51,418 nt of DNA from Sediminicola sp047612485 (lineage in GTDB: Bacteria > Bacteroidota > Bacteroidia > Flavobacteriales > Flavobacteriaceae): positions 1-51,418 of the forward strand of contig JBLGAT010000009.1 of assembly GCA_047612485.1 (NCBI GenBank). The letters run 5' to 3'. Below, in pieces: positions 41,958 to 51,164 of the stretch; position 1 is the first letter of the stretch; each line of letters starts with the position of its first letter. A program made the translations under genes and the position numbers. Under the pieces are notes generated by a model that was not told the origin of the DNA, ran no database searches, and was given only the letters and a program-made list of their open reading frames with translations.

Positions 41958-43316
41958 ATGGACGGACTACTTACCTACATCATTATTGGAATATTATTTT
42001 TGGGCCTTGGCTTTTTTCTTGGTCAATACATTCAAAATCTCAAAACAAAATCAGGTCAAAGTGCCCTAGTGGAACGGGAACAACAATTACGCTTTAATCT
42101 CACTTCTTTGGAAGAAAAACTAAGGAGCACCGATGAGGAAAAGAACCAACTGCGTTCAGAAAAGGAGCAATTGGGAAACCAAGTTACACGTTACCAGGCG
42201 GATCTGGAGAATTTGGAGCTAAAAAATAGGGAGCAAAAACAAGAAGTGGAAAAGCTTCAGGAAAAGTTTACCAAAGAGTTCGAAAACTTGGCCAATAAGA
42301 TTTTGGATGAAAAAAGTACCAAGTTCACCGAACAGAACAGGGAAAACATCAAAAATATACTTATCCCACTACAGGAAAAGATCTTGCTTTTTGAAAAAAA
42401 GGTTGATGACAGCCAAAAAGAAAGCGTGGGGATGCACTCCGCATTAAAGGAACAACTGGCCAATCTGCAGACGCAAAACCTTAAAATCACCCAAGAAGCG
42501 GAAAACCTTACCAAAGCCTTAAAAGGAGACAGTAAGATGCAGGGGAACTGGGGAGAACTGGTATTGGAACGGGTTTTGGAAAAATCGGGCTTGGAAAAGG
42601 ACCGTGAATATACAGTACAACAGAGTTTTACAAGAGAGGATGGCAGCCGGGTCCTTCCAGATGTCATCATCAACCTGCCAGATGGCAAAAAAATGATTGT
42701 GGATTCCAAAGTATCCCTGACAGATTATGAGCGCTATGTGAATGCAGAAGACGACATGAGGGATAAGTTCCTAAAAGATCACGTTAATTCAATTCGTAGG
42801 CATGTGGACCAATTATCGGCCAAAAAATATGAGGACCTTTACGACATGGAGAGTCCGGACTTCGTATTGATGTTCGTTCCTATAGAACCCGCTTTTGCCA
42901 TAGCCATAAATAATGACAATTCCCTTTACAATAAGGCATTTGAACAGAATATTATCATTGTGACCCCTTCTACCCTATTGGCAACCTTAAGGACCATAGA
43001 CAGTATGTGGAACAATGAAAAACAACAACGTAACGCCCTTGAGATTGCCCGTCAGGCCGGAGCACTTTATGATAAATTTGAGGGTTTTGTTTTAGATCTT
43101 ACCAAGGTGGGCAAAAAAATGGATGAGGCCAAACAGGAATACAAAGGGGCCATGAACAAATTGGTAGATGGTAGGGGAAATATCATTACCAGCATTGAAA
43201 AGCTCAAAAAAATGGGTGCCAAAGCTAAGAAGTCGCTTCCCGAATCAATATTAAAACGCGCACAGGAAGACGATCTTGAGGATGATTTTGAAGAAGAACC
43301 TAAACTTGAACTATGA
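41958..43316 (+). CDS. rmuC: DNA recombination protein RmuC
   Basis: A 452-residue RmuC family protein with an N-terminal membrane helix (ILFLGLGFFLGQYI), a long coiled coil (about residues 35-200, rich in E, K, Q and L) and a C-terminal restriction-endonuclease-like domain: MQGNWGELVLERVLEKSGLE, LPDVIINLPDGKKMIVDSKV, MESPDFVLMFVPIEPAFAIA, IVTPSTLLATLRTIDSMW. RmuC limits inversion recombination in E. coli and has been linked to phage defence in some hosts. It ends in an acidic tail (EDDLEDDFEEEP). The downstream gene overlaps by four bases. Confidence 0.95.
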   Translation: MDGLLTYIIIGILFLGLGFFLGQYIQNLKTKSGQSALVEREQQLRFNLTSLEEKLRSTDEEKNQLRSEKEQLGNQVTRYQADLENLELKNREQKQEVEKLQEKFTKEFENLANKILDEKSTKFTEQNRENIKNILIPLQEKILLFEKKVDDSQKESVGMHSALKEQLANLQTQNLKITQEAENLTKALKGDSKMQGNWGELVLERVLEKSGLEKDREYTVQQSFTREDGSRVLPDVIINLPDGKKMIVDSKVSLTDYERYVNAEDDMRDKFLKDHVNSIRRHVDQLSAKKYEDLYDMESPDFVLMFVPIEPAFAIAINNDNSLYNKAFEQNIIIVTPSTLLATLRTIDSMWNNEKQQRNALEIARQAGALYDKFEGFVLDLTKVGKKMDEAKQEYKGAMNKLVDGRGNIITSIEKLKKMGAKAKKSLPESILKRAQEDDLEDDFEEEPKLEL

Positions 43317-43678
43317 AAAAATTTCTGATTATAGGAATTACGGCGTTAATAGCTGTCTTATCCTTATATTATGCCTTCATCTATTACGTGCCTTATAGTG
43401 ATGGCGTGCGTTCGGGAGAACTCATAAAAATAAGCCACAAGGGAGTTTTGATCAAAACTTGGGAAGGGGAAATCAGCCAGGGCATCTCTGGTGCCCAGAT
43501 CTTCACATTCTCGGTACTGGACAAAGATCAAGTGGTAATAGATAAGCTGCAGGAATACCAGGGCCAATATGTGAAAGTGAATTATATTGAACGGTTCAAA
43601 ACCTTTGCATGGTTGGGAGACACCAGATATTTTATCACGGATGTAAAGCCAGAACAATCACCACATTTTAGAAACTAA
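43313..43678 (+). CDS. Small membrane-anchored protein of unknown function
   Basis: A 121-residue protein with an N-terminal hydrophobic segment (about 3-25, FLIIGITALIAVLSLYYAFI) and a soluble periplasmic part (YSDGVRSGELIKISHKGVLI, KTWEGEISQG, AQIFTFSVLDKDQVVIDKLQ, YIERFKTFAWLGDTRYFI). Relatives in flavobacteria are, as I remember, sometimes labelled 6-phosphogluconate dehydrogenase, but nothing here resembles that enzyme. The small fold looks beta-rich. It overlaps rmuC by four bases (ATGA) and precedes the thioesterase by six bases, so it is in an operon with both. Confidence 0.8.
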   Translation: MKKFLIIGITALIAVLSLYYAFIYYVPYSDGVRSGELIKISHKGVLIKTWEGEISQGISGAQIFTFSVLDKDQVVIDKLQEYQGQYVKVNYIERFKTFAWLGDTRYFITDVKPEQSPHFRN

Positions 43679-43684
43679 CCAACC

Positions 43685-44230
43685 ATGGAAAAGTTTAAGA
43701 CACCTAAAGAAACCCACATATCCTTAACGGAGTTAATGCTTCCAGCGCATTCCAACTTTGGAGGAAAAATACACGGGGGATACATCCTAAATTTGATGGA
43801 TCAAATTGCCTTTGCCTGTGCTTCCAAACATTCACGGAGCTATTGCGTAACGGCATCGGTAAATAAAGTTGATTTTTTGAATCCCATAGAAGTTGGGGAA
43901 CTGGTAACCTTAAAAGCTTCTATTAATTATACGGGGCGTACTTCCATGGTCGTGGGCGTAAGGGTAGAATCGGAGAACATTACCTCTGGGAAGGTCAAGC
44001 ATTGTAATTCCTCCTATTTCACAATGGTTGCCAAGGATTCCAACGGCAAAAATATCCCCATCCCTGGCCTTTTACTGACTAACAAACAAGGGGTTAGACG
44101 GTTTGCGCGCAGTATTCAACGAAAAAACGAATCTATCTCAAGAAGTACCAAGTTCACTTCTTCCCAATTTCAATTGGAGGAATACTTGGAAGCTTTAAAA
44201 ACCGAAAATGTTAGTATCGAACTGACATAA
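43685..44230 (+). CDS. Acyl-CoA thioesterase, hotdog fold
   Basis: A 181-residue YciA/BFIT-type acyl-CoA thioesterase. The hotdog helix is HGGYILNLMDQIAFACASKH and the core continues CVTASVNKVDFLNPIEVGEL, VTLKASINYTGRTSMVVGVR. Such enzymes hydrolyse acyl-CoA to free acid and CoA in the cytoplasm. The last 20 bases overlap the convergent pgl gene. The last 50 residues are basic and variable. The chain length preference is unknown. Confidence 0.93.
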   Translation: MEKFKTPKETHISLTELMLPAHSNFGGKIHGGYILNLMDQIAFACASKHSRSYCVTASVNKVDFLNPIEVGELVTLKASINYTGRTSMVVGVRVESENITSGKVKHCNSSYFTMVAKDSNGKNIPIPGLLLTNKQGVRRFARSIQRKNESISRSTKFTSSQFQLEEYLEALKTENVSIELT

Positions 44231-44936
44231 GTCCTTTGGCTGCATCCGAATCTAAAAACCAGGTCAGTTGTCCCGAAGTTGGAGCAACCAAAGAAGCTGG
44301 ATAGGTAACATAGTCCCCTTCCTTTTTCATGATTTCTTCAACCTTTTCAGATTTCCCGGCACCTGTAACCAAAAAGGCAACCTCTTTTGAGTTATTGATG
44401 ATTTTGCCGGTAATGGTGATTCTTCGCTGCCCAGAATCTGGATGTACCGCAACGGCGCAATTGGATTTGGAATCCCAAAGCTCAATTTCGTGGGGAAAGA
44501 TGGAGGCCGTATGCCCGTCATCGCCCATTCCCAAAATAACCAGATCAAATTGGGGAATCTTCTTGCGTTTGGGCAATTTTTCGTCCAAAAGCTGGCCATA
44601 TCTCTTTGCTTCATCCTTTGGATCACCCTCACCATGAATACGGTGAATATTGCCCTCTGGGATTTTAATTTTTTCAAACAAGTGCAGAACGGTCATTTTA
44701 TAATTACTTTCATCATGGGTAGGGGCAACACAGCGTTCGTCTCCCCAATAAAAATGTACATTCTTCCAATTAATGATCGTTCCATATTCTGATGCAAGCA
44801 CATCAAAGACTATTTTTGGGGTACTTCCACCAGATAGGGCAATATGTACCTCTTCCTTAGATTTTGTAATTTTCGCCAAATATTCCGAAAAACGATTGGC
44901 CACTTCTTCTTTGCTTGTATATATTTTAAGTTCCAT
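44211..44936 (-). CDS. pgl: 6-phosphogluconolactonase
   Basis: A 241-residue enzyme of the oxidative pentose phosphate pathway that hydrolyses 6-phosphogluconolactone to 6-phosphogluconate. Signatures are IALSGGSTPKIVFDVL, VHFYWGDERCVAPTHDESNY, FDLVILGMGDDGHTASIFP and RITITGKIINNSKEVAFLVT. It is the DevB/SOL type. It lies nine bases downstream of zwf on the same strand, forming a zwf-pgl operon, with gnd divergent. The end overlaps the convergent thioesterase gene. Confidence 0.97.
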   Translation of the reverse strand: MELKIYTSKEEVANRFSEYLAKITKSKEEVHIALSGGSTPKIVFDVLASEYGTIINWKNVHFYWGDERCVAPTHDESNYKMTVLHLFEKIKIPEGNIHRIHGEGDPKDEAKRYGQLLDEKLPKRKKIPQFDLVILGMGDDGHTASIFPHEIELWDSKSNCAVAVHPDSGQRRITITGKIINNSKEVAFLVTGAGKSEKVEEIMKKEGDYVTYPASLVAPTSGQLTWFLDSDAAKGLMSVRY

Positions 44937-44945
44937 TGTATATTT

Positions 44946-46478
44946 TTAACTAATTACGCAGAAGCCAGGATCGTCTGCCATATACTCTCCAGGGTTTCTC
45001 CACCCCATGCTGCCCTCTATAAGGTCATCACCGTTTTTGGGTCCCCATACGCCAGCAGAATAGCCGAAGGTACGCACATCTGGACTTTTTTCCCAGTAAT
45101 TGAGAATAGGATCCACAAAGCTCCATGCCGCCTCTACTTCATCTGCCCTGGCATAAAGCGTGGCATCGCCCTGCATGGCATCCAATAATAAACGCTCATA
45201 GGCTTCCATCACATTGGTTTCGGAAAGACTTGCATAGTAAAAATCCAAATTGGCCCGTTCTACCTTAAAGCCTTGGCCCGGAACTTTTACTCCAAATTTA
45301 ATCATGATGCCCTCGTCGGGTTGAATGCGGATAATTAATTTATTATCCTTATTGTTCATGTCTGAGTTCTTGAATATTTGATGGTGGGGAGATTCAAAAT
45401 GAATCACCACTTCTGTGACCTTAGTGGGCATTCTTTTCGCTGTTCTCACATAAAAGGGAACATCCTTCCAACGCCAGTTATCAACATAAAATTTAATGGC
45501 CGCATAGGTTTCCGTCATGGACTGTGGGTGCACGTCATCCTCTTCTCTATATCCCTTTATGTACTTACCATCGGCTTCAGAGGCTATATACTGGCCTCTA
45601 ATCGTATTTTGGGCCAACGTCTCCTCATCCAACATAATACGCAAGGATTTTAAAGCTTTCACTTTTTCATTCCTTATTTCCTCTGCACTGGAATCAATGG
45701 GAGGCTCCATGACTATAAATGAAACAATTTGTAGCAGATGGTTTTGGAACATATCGCGCAGAGCGCCCGATTTATCATAATAACCACCTCTTTTTTCCAC
45801 GCCAACACTTTCCGCGTTCGTGATTTCAACGTGGTGGATGTAGTTCCTGTTCCAAAGTGGTTCAAAAATACTGTTGGAAAAACGGGTCACCAATAAATTC
45901 TGAACCGTTTCCTTTCCCAAGTAATGGTCTATCCTATAGATCTGGGATTCTTTGAAATATTTTTGAAGTCCTTTGTTCAGCCCTTTGGCCGTTTCTAGGC
46001 TATATCCGAAAGGTTTTTCCACTATGACCCTTTTCCAACCCTTGGTTTCATCATTCAGGCCTTGATCGGAAAGGTTTTTGGCTATGACCTCGTATAAATT
46101 GGGAGGTGTGGAAAAGTAAAATATGAAATTGTCAATTGTACCGTACTTTTTATTGAGATCTTTGATCCGTTTTGAAATATTGGTATAGTCCGTATCATAA
46201 TCCTTGCCCAAATCCTCATAGAACAATTTATCTGAGAATGCTTTTATAAAATCTTCTTGCCCATCCTTGACCCTTTCTTTAAGGTAGCTGCTTTCGTGCA
46301 CTACTTTTTGCCGGAACTCCTCATCGGACATGTTGCTCCTGCTTGCTCCTAATACCACAAAATTTTCAGGTAGGTGTTTTCCTTTGTATAAATTAAAAAG
46401 TGCTGGTACCAATTTTCGGGCCGTTAGATCTCCCGAAGCGCCAAAAATTACCAACATTTGATTTGCAGTTTTATTCAT
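44946..46478 (-). CDS. zwf: Glucose-6-phosphate 1-dehydrogenase
   Basis: A 510-residue NADP-dependent enzyme that starts the oxidative pentose phosphate pathway, making 6-phosphogluconolactone and NADPH. Signatures are IFGASGDLTARKLVPALFNL (nucleotide binding), RVIVEKPFGYSLETAKGLN, RIDHYLGKETVQNLLVTRF (active site) and the C-terminal FVDPILNYWEKSPD. Length is normal. It heads the zwf-pgl operon and is divergent from gnd, so the three pathway genes share one intergenic region of about 230 bases. Confidence 0.98.
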   Translation of the reverse strand: MNKTANQMLVIFGASGDLTARKLVPALFNLYKGKHLPENFVVLGASRSNMSDEEFRQKVVHESSYLKERVKDGQEDFIKAFSDKLFYEDLGKDYDTDYTNISKRIKDLNKKYGTIDNFIFYFSTPPNLYEVIAKNLSDQGLNDETKGWKRVIVEKPFGYSLETAKGLNKGLQKYFKESQIYRIDHYLGKETVQNLLVTRFSNSIFEPLWNRNYIHHVEITNAESVGVEKRGGYYDKSGALRDMFQNHLLQIVSFIVMEPPIDSSAEEIRNEKVKALKSLRIMLDEETLAQNTIRGQYIASEADGKYIKGYREEDDVHPQSMTETYAAIKFYVDNWRWKDVPFYVRTAKRMPTKVTEVVIHFESPHHQIFKNSDMNNKDNKLIIRIQPDEGIMIKFGVKVPGQGFKVERANLDFYYASLSETNVMEAYERLLLDAMQGDATLYARADEVEAAWSFVDPILNYWEKSPDVRTFGYSAGVWGPKNGDDLIEGSMGWRNPGEYMADDPGFCVIS

Positions 46479-46672
46479 ATTCTATAGCAATTGCTTTGGA
46501 ATTTATCCATTTATATAACAAAATCAGCCTAAAAAGATACATTGGGAGTTTAAAAAAACTATAGGCCCAAAAGTCGATATTTTAAATTAATTTTGAAATC
46601 ATTCTAGTTGAGCGCTAAGATAAAACTTATTTAAGTTATACAATTTACAACGTAAATTACTTAACATAACAA

Positions 46673-46695
46673 TTGTGAATTCCTTTAATTCACAA
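46673..46695. promoter_or_regulatory. Perfect inverted repeat upstream of gnd, possible operator
   Basis: TTGTGAATT (46673-46681) and AATTCACAA (46687-46695) form a perfect nine-base palindrome with a five-base spacer, 12 bases before the gnd ATG. No T run follows, so it is not a terminator. It could be a transcription factor site or a leader hairpin affecting gnd translation. Confidence 0.5.
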
Positions 46696-46707
46696 CAAAA
46701 AACAATT

Positions 46708-48120
46708 ATGGAGAATACTACATACGATTTTGGGCTTATAGGTCTTGGTGTCATGGGACGTAACTTTATTCTGAATGTGGCCGATAATGACTTTTCTGCT
46801 TTTGGCTATGATTTAGATCAAGAAAAGGTGGATGCCCTTATAGTGGAGGGTGGCGATACCAAGAAGGTCAGTGCTTCAACAGACCTTAAAACTTTTGTTC
46901 AGTCCTTGGCCAAGCCCAGAAAAATTATGCTATTGGTCCCTGCCGGTAAAATTGTGGATGCCGTTATAGAAAGTCTATTGCCAGAAATTGATAAGGACGA
47001 CCTTATCATAGATGGAGGAAATTCCTTCTTTACGGATACCGACAGAAGGGAGTCTTATTTGAAGGCCAAGGGCATTCATTTTTTTGGTTCCGGTGTTTCC
47101 GGTGGGGCAAAAGGGGCAAGAAAGGGCCCTAGCATTATGCCTGGAGGAAATAAAGAGGCATACAAGGAAGTTCAACCAATTTTTGAGGCAGTCTCCGCTA
47201 AATTCAACGGAGAGCCTTGTGTCGCCTATTTGGGGCCAAAATCTGCCGGTAACTATGTAAAAATGGTCCATAATGGTATTGAATACGGGTTAATGCAACT
47301 GACCTCGGAAATCTATGATTTGCTAAAAAAGGCCGGCGGGTTTAACAATGACGAACTTCATTCTATTTTTAACGAATGGAACCAGGGAAGATTACAATCT
47401 TTCCTAATTGAAATTACCGCTGAAATCTTTACCCAAAAAGATGATAAGGGCAATGGTGCCTTAGTGGACAAAATTTTGGATAAGGCCAAGCAAAAGGGAA
47501 CTGGTAAATGGACCTCTCAAAATGCGATGGATCTGGGCATTCCAGTTCCATCCATTGACGTTGCCGTAAGTATGCGGGAGATTTCTGCCCTGAAAGAGGA
47601 ACGTGTTCTGGCCGACAAATTATATGGCCGACCAGAGCCAGCTCCAATAGACAAAAAGGAACTGGTGAAAATGGCGGAAGCAGCCCTATATTTCGCTTTT
47701 ATCAATATCTATGCCCAAGGATTGCACCAATTGAAAGACGCATCTAAGGAATACGGATATGAGCTGGATCTCTCCGTCATCGCTAAAATATGGAGAGCGG
47801 GCTGTATCATCAGAGCCGCCATATTGGAAGATATTTCATCTGCCTATACATCTGATAAAGATCTACCTAACTTATTGCTGGAACCGGCCTTTGTTACCAA
47901 GGTACAGGGTACAGTTGCTTCGGCCAGACAAGTTGTGGCCTATGCTGCAACAAGTGGGATACCCCTACCGGGGCTGTCCAACTCATTGACCTATTTTGAC
48001 GCCTATACATCCAGTAGGTTGCCTTTAAACCTAATACAGGCACAACGGGATCATTTTGGTTCCCACACCTATGAAAGAGTTGATATGGAAGGGATCTTCC
48101 ATACCGAATGGGGATTATAA
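46708..48120 (+). CDS. gnd: 6-phosphogluconate dehydrogenase, decarboxylating
   Basis: A 470-residue enzyme that converts 6-phosphogluconate to ribulose 5-phosphate, CO2 and NADPH. Signatures are FGLIGLGVMGRNFILNVADN, IDGGNSFFTDTDRR, FGSGVSGGAKGARKGPSIMP, KMVHNGIEYGLMQLTSEIYD and the end QAQRDHFGSHTYERVD, typical of the long (E. coli-type) family. The ATG at 46708 is used: an in-frame GTG at 46675 lies within the palindrome and adds a non-homologous leader. It is divergent from zwf and followed by a strong terminator. Confidence 0.98.
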   Translation: MENTTYDFGLIGLGVMGRNFILNVADNDFSAFGYDLDQEKVDALIVEGGDTKKVSASTDLKTFVQSLAKPRKIMLLVPAGKIVDAVIESLLPEIDKDDLIIDGGNSFFTDTDRRESYLKAKGIHFFGSGVSGGAKGARKGPSIMPGGNKEAYKEVQPIFEAVSAKFNGEPCVAYLGPKSAGNYVKMVHNGIEYGLMQLTSEIYDLLKKAGGFNNDELHSIFNEWNQGRLQSFLIEITAEIFTQKDDKGNGALVDKILDKAKQKGTGKWTSQNAMDLGIPVPSIDVAVSMREISALKEERVLADKLYGRPEPAPIDKKELVKMAEAALYFAFINIYAQGLHQLKDASKEYGYELDLSVIAKIWRAGCIIRAAILEDISSAYTSDKDLPNLLLEPAFVTKVQGTVASARQVVAYAATSGIPLPGLSNSLTYFDAYTSSRLPLNLIQAQRDHFGSHTYERVDMEGIFHTEWGL

Positions 48121-48132
48121 TAAAAAAACCAG

Positions 48133-48180
48133 AACATAAAAAAAGCCCTGTAAAACATCTTACAGGGCTTTTTTTATGTT
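48133..48180. terminator. Strong bidirectional terminator between gnd and carB
   Basis: A perfect 21-base inverted repeat (arms 48133-48153 and 48160-48180, core AAAAAGCCCTGTAA / TTACAGGGCTTTTT) with a six-base loop. It serves gnd on the plus strand and carB, which ends at 48220, on the minus strand. Confidence 0.92.
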
Positions 48181-48219
48181 TTAAGCAAATCCCTTGGTCA
48201 AGGGGATTTGCTCTCAATA

Positions 48220-51072
48220 TTACTTGCTCAAATACATTTTACGCCTATGGTACAGGTTATAGAACTCATCGTCCTTAAGGTTATCTATAAATAAAATGCT
48301 TTCTCCCGTACTTTTCATTTCTGGGCCCAAATTTTTATTTACGTTCGGGAACTTATCAAAAGAGAAAACCGGTTGTTTAATCGCAAAACCTTCCAATTGT
48401 GGATTGAAATTGAAATCTTTCACCTTCTTTTCCCCTAGCATTACCTTGGTGGCATAGTTCACATAAGGTTCCTTATAAGCCTTAGAAATAAAAGGTACTG
48501 TTCGTGAGGCCCTAGGGTTCGCTTCAATGATGTACACGATATCGTGCTTGATCGCAAATTGAATGTTGATAAGCCCTACCGTATTTAGGGCCAAAGCAAT
48601 TTTCTTAGTATGGTCTTTGATCTGCTGCATTACAAACTCCCCAAGGTTAAAAGGTGGCAAGGTTGCATTGGAATCCCCTGAATGGATACCACATGGTTCT
48701 ATATGTTCCATGATCCCTATGATATACACATCCTCTCCATCGCAAATGGCATCTGCTTCCGCCTCTATGGCACCATCCAAATAGTGGTCCAACAACAACT
48801 TATTGTTGGGGATAGATCTCAAAAGACCTACCACATGGGATTCCAATTCTTCTTTGTTGATGACAATTTTCATGCCTTGCCCCCCCAATACGTAAGATGG
48901 TCTTACTAATAGTGGGAAATTCAGGCGATCCGACAATTCCAATGCCTCTTGGGCTGTTTCCGCTACGCCAAATTCTGGAAAAGGAATATCGTTTTCTTGC
49001 AACAACTTTGAGAAACTCCCTCTATCCTCGGCCAAGTCCAATGATTTAAAGCTGGTACCTATGATCTTGATACCGTACTTATCCAATTTTTCCGCCAATT
49101 TTAAAGCGGTCTGCCCTCCTAATTGAACAATGACCCCTTCCGGTTTTTCATGGCGGATAATGTCATAAATATGTTCCCAGAATACAGGTTCGAAATAAAG
49201 CTTATCTGCCGTATCGAAATCCGTGGATACCGTTTCAGGATTACAGTTGATCATAATGGTCTCATAGCCACATTCGGCAGCAGCCAAAACCCCATGGACA
49301 CAACAGTAATCAAATTCTATTCCCTGGCCAATTCTGTTTGGTCCCGAGCCTAGAACGACAATCTTTTTCTTATCGGTGACAATACTGTCGTTCTGCACAT
49401 ACCTTTTACCATCGGCAGTTTCTATTTCCTCCTCAAAAGTGGAGTAGTAGTATGGGGTCTTTGCCTTAAATTCGGCCGCACAGGTATCTACCAATTTGTA
49501 TACCCTGTTGATGCCCAAAGAAGATCTTTTATTGTAGACCTCGCTTTCATAGCAGTCTACCATATGTGCAATTTGTCTGTCTGCGAAACCTTTTTGTTTC
49601 GCTTCCAACAACAAATCTCTAGGCAAAGATTCAATGGTGTACTTTTCAATCTCTTTTTCCAAGAAGTTCAATTCTTCATATTGTCGTAAAAACCACATGT
49701 CTATCTTGGTGATCTCATGAATCCTGCTCAACGGAATTCCCAATTGAATGGCGTCATAAATCACAAAGACACGGTCCCAACTAGGGATTGTCAACTTACT
49801 GATGATCTGATCGTAATTTTTATATCCTTTACCATCTGCCCCCAGTCCATTTCTAGATATTTCCAAAGATTGCGTGGCTTTGTGCAAGGCTTCCTGGAAA
49901 GATCTGCCAATCCCCATTACTTCCCCTACCGATTTCATTTGAAGGCCCAATGTTCTGTCGGATCCCTCAAACTTATCAAAGTTCCATCTTGGAATTTTTA
50001 CGATCACATAATCCAAGGAAGGCTCGAACAAGGCCGATGTGGATTTAGTAATTTGATTGTCCAATTCATCCAAATTATAACCAATTGCCAATTTAGTGGC
50101 AATTTTTGCTATTGGATATCCCGTAGCTTTTGATGCCAAGGCTGAGGAACGGGAAACCCTTGGATTGATCTCTATAGCAATAATATCTTCCTTTTCATCA
50201 GGACTAACGGCAAATTGCACGTTACATCCCCCAGCGAAATCACCGATACTGCGCATCATCAAAATAGCCATATCCCGCATTTTCTGGTACGTTCTATCCG
50301 ATAGGGTCATAGCTGGTGCCACGGTGATGGAGTCACCTGTATGAATACCCATGGGATCCATATTTTCTATGGCACAGATGATGACCACGTTATCGTTTTT
50401 ATCACGTAACAATTCTAACTCATACTCTTTCCAGCCTAAAAGGGCCTTATCTATCATTACCTCATGGATTGGGGAAATCTCCAAGCCACGACTTAACAAC
50501 TCATCAAAATCTTCTTGTTTGTAAACTATGGAAGCTCCTGCTCCTCCCAAGGTGTAGGAGGCCCTGATTACCAATGGAAAACCAAACACCTGTGCAATTT
50601 CCTTACCTTTTAAAAACGAGGTGGCGGTTGCTTGAGGGGCCATCCCTACCCCAATCTTTAGCATAAGCTCACGAAATTTCTCACGATCCTCTGTGATATT
50701 GATGGCATCGATGTCCACACCGATGATCTCAACACCAAAATCTTCCCATATTCCCTTTTCAGCGGCTTCAATACATAAATTCAGGGCCGTTTGTCCACCC
50801 ATCGTAGGTAGGACAGCATCTATATTGGGATGGTTCTTTAAGATCTCTATTAATGACTTCGTATTTAATGGCTTTAAATAAATATGATCCGCCATGGACG
50901 GATCTGTCATGATTGTCGCGGGATTACTATTGATCAAAACAGTTTCTATTCCATCCTCGTGAAGGGAACGTAAGGACTGTGAACCTGCATAATCAAATTC
51001 ACATGCTTGTCCGATCACTATAGGACCAGAACCGATAATTAAAACTGATTTTAAATCTTTTCTTTTTGGCAT
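48220..51072 (-). CDS. carB: Carbamoyl phosphate synthase large subunit, short form
   Basis: A 950-residue large subunit that makes carbamoyl phosphate from bicarbonate, ATP and ammonia from the small subunit, for pyrimidine and arginine synthesis. Both halves start with the ATP-grasp preface (LIIGSGPIVIGQACEFDYAG and VLGSGPNRIGQGIEFDYCCV) and contain ATP-grasp cores (PLVIRASYTLGGAGASIVY; PLLVRPSYVLGGQGMKIVI). E. coli CarB is 1073 residues; this one stops after the second ATP-grasp domain and lacks the C-terminal MGS-like allosteric domain. The stop is clean, without remnants downstream. carA is not in the window. Confidence 0.97.
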   Translation of the reverse strand: MPKRKDLKSVLIIGSGPIVIGQACEFDYAGSQSLRSLHEDGIETVLINSNPATIMTDPSMADHIYLKPLNTKSLIEILKNHPNIDAVLPTMGGQTALNLCIEAAEKGIWEDFGVEIIGVDIDAINITEDREKFRELMLKIGVGMAPQATATSFLKGKEIAQVFGFPLVIRASYTLGGAGASIVYKQEDFDELLSRGLEISPIHEVMIDKALLGWKEYELELLRDKNDNVVIICAIENMDPMGIHTGDSITVAPAMTLSDRTYQKMRDMAILMMRSIGDFAGGCNVQFAVSPDEKEDIIAIEINPRVSRSSALASKATGYPIAKIATKLAIGYNLDELDNQITKSTSALFEPSLDYVIVKIPRWNFDKFEGSDRTLGLQMKSVGEVMGIGRSFQEALHKATQSLEISRNGLGADGKGYKNYDQIISKLTIPSWDRVFVIYDAIQLGIPLSRIHEITKIDMWFLRQYEELNFLEKEIEKYTIESLPRDLLLEAKQKGFADRQIAHMVDCYESEVYNKRSSLGINRVYKLVDTCAAEFKAKTPYYYSTFEEEIETADGKRYVQNDSIVTDKKKIVVLGSGPNRIGQGIEFDYCCVHGVLAAAECGYETIMINCNPETVSTDFDTADKLYFEPVFWEHIYDIIRHEKPEGVIVQLGGQTALKLAEKLDKYGIKIIGTSFKSLDLAEDRGSFSKLLQENDIPFPEFGVAETAQEALELSDRLNFPLLVRPSYVLGGQGMKIVINKEELESHVVGLLRSIPNNKLLLDHYLDGAIEAEADAICDGEDVYIIGIMEHIEPCGIHSGDSNATLPPFNLGEFVMQQIKDHTKKIALALNTVGLINIQFAIKHDIVYIIEANPRASRTVPFISKAYKEPYVNYATKVMLGEKKVKDFNFNPQLEGFAIKQPVFSFDKFPNVNKNLGPEMKSTGESILFIDNLKDDEFYNLYHRRKMYLSK

Positions 51073-51103
51073 TGGATAAGGCGTTAAGTCTAAATTTAAT
51101 AAA

Positions 51104-51139
51104 CAAAAAAAAGGTGCTACTTATAAAAAGTAACACCTT
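51104..51139 (-). terminator. Terminator of rpmH
   Basis: On the minus strand AAGGTGTTACTT pairs with AAGTAGCACCTT (one G-U pair) around a short loop (51111-51139), followed by a run of T (complement of 51105-51112). It ends the rpmH transcript before carB. Confidence 0.85.
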
Positions 51140-51164
51140 GATATTTTTAAAAACAATATAACCA

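Noticed and set aside
48184..48211. Hairpin GCAAATCCC / GGGATTTGC as a second terminator for carB
   Set aside because: No T run follows on either strand and the stem has a bulge; the 21-base hairpin beside it is sufficient.
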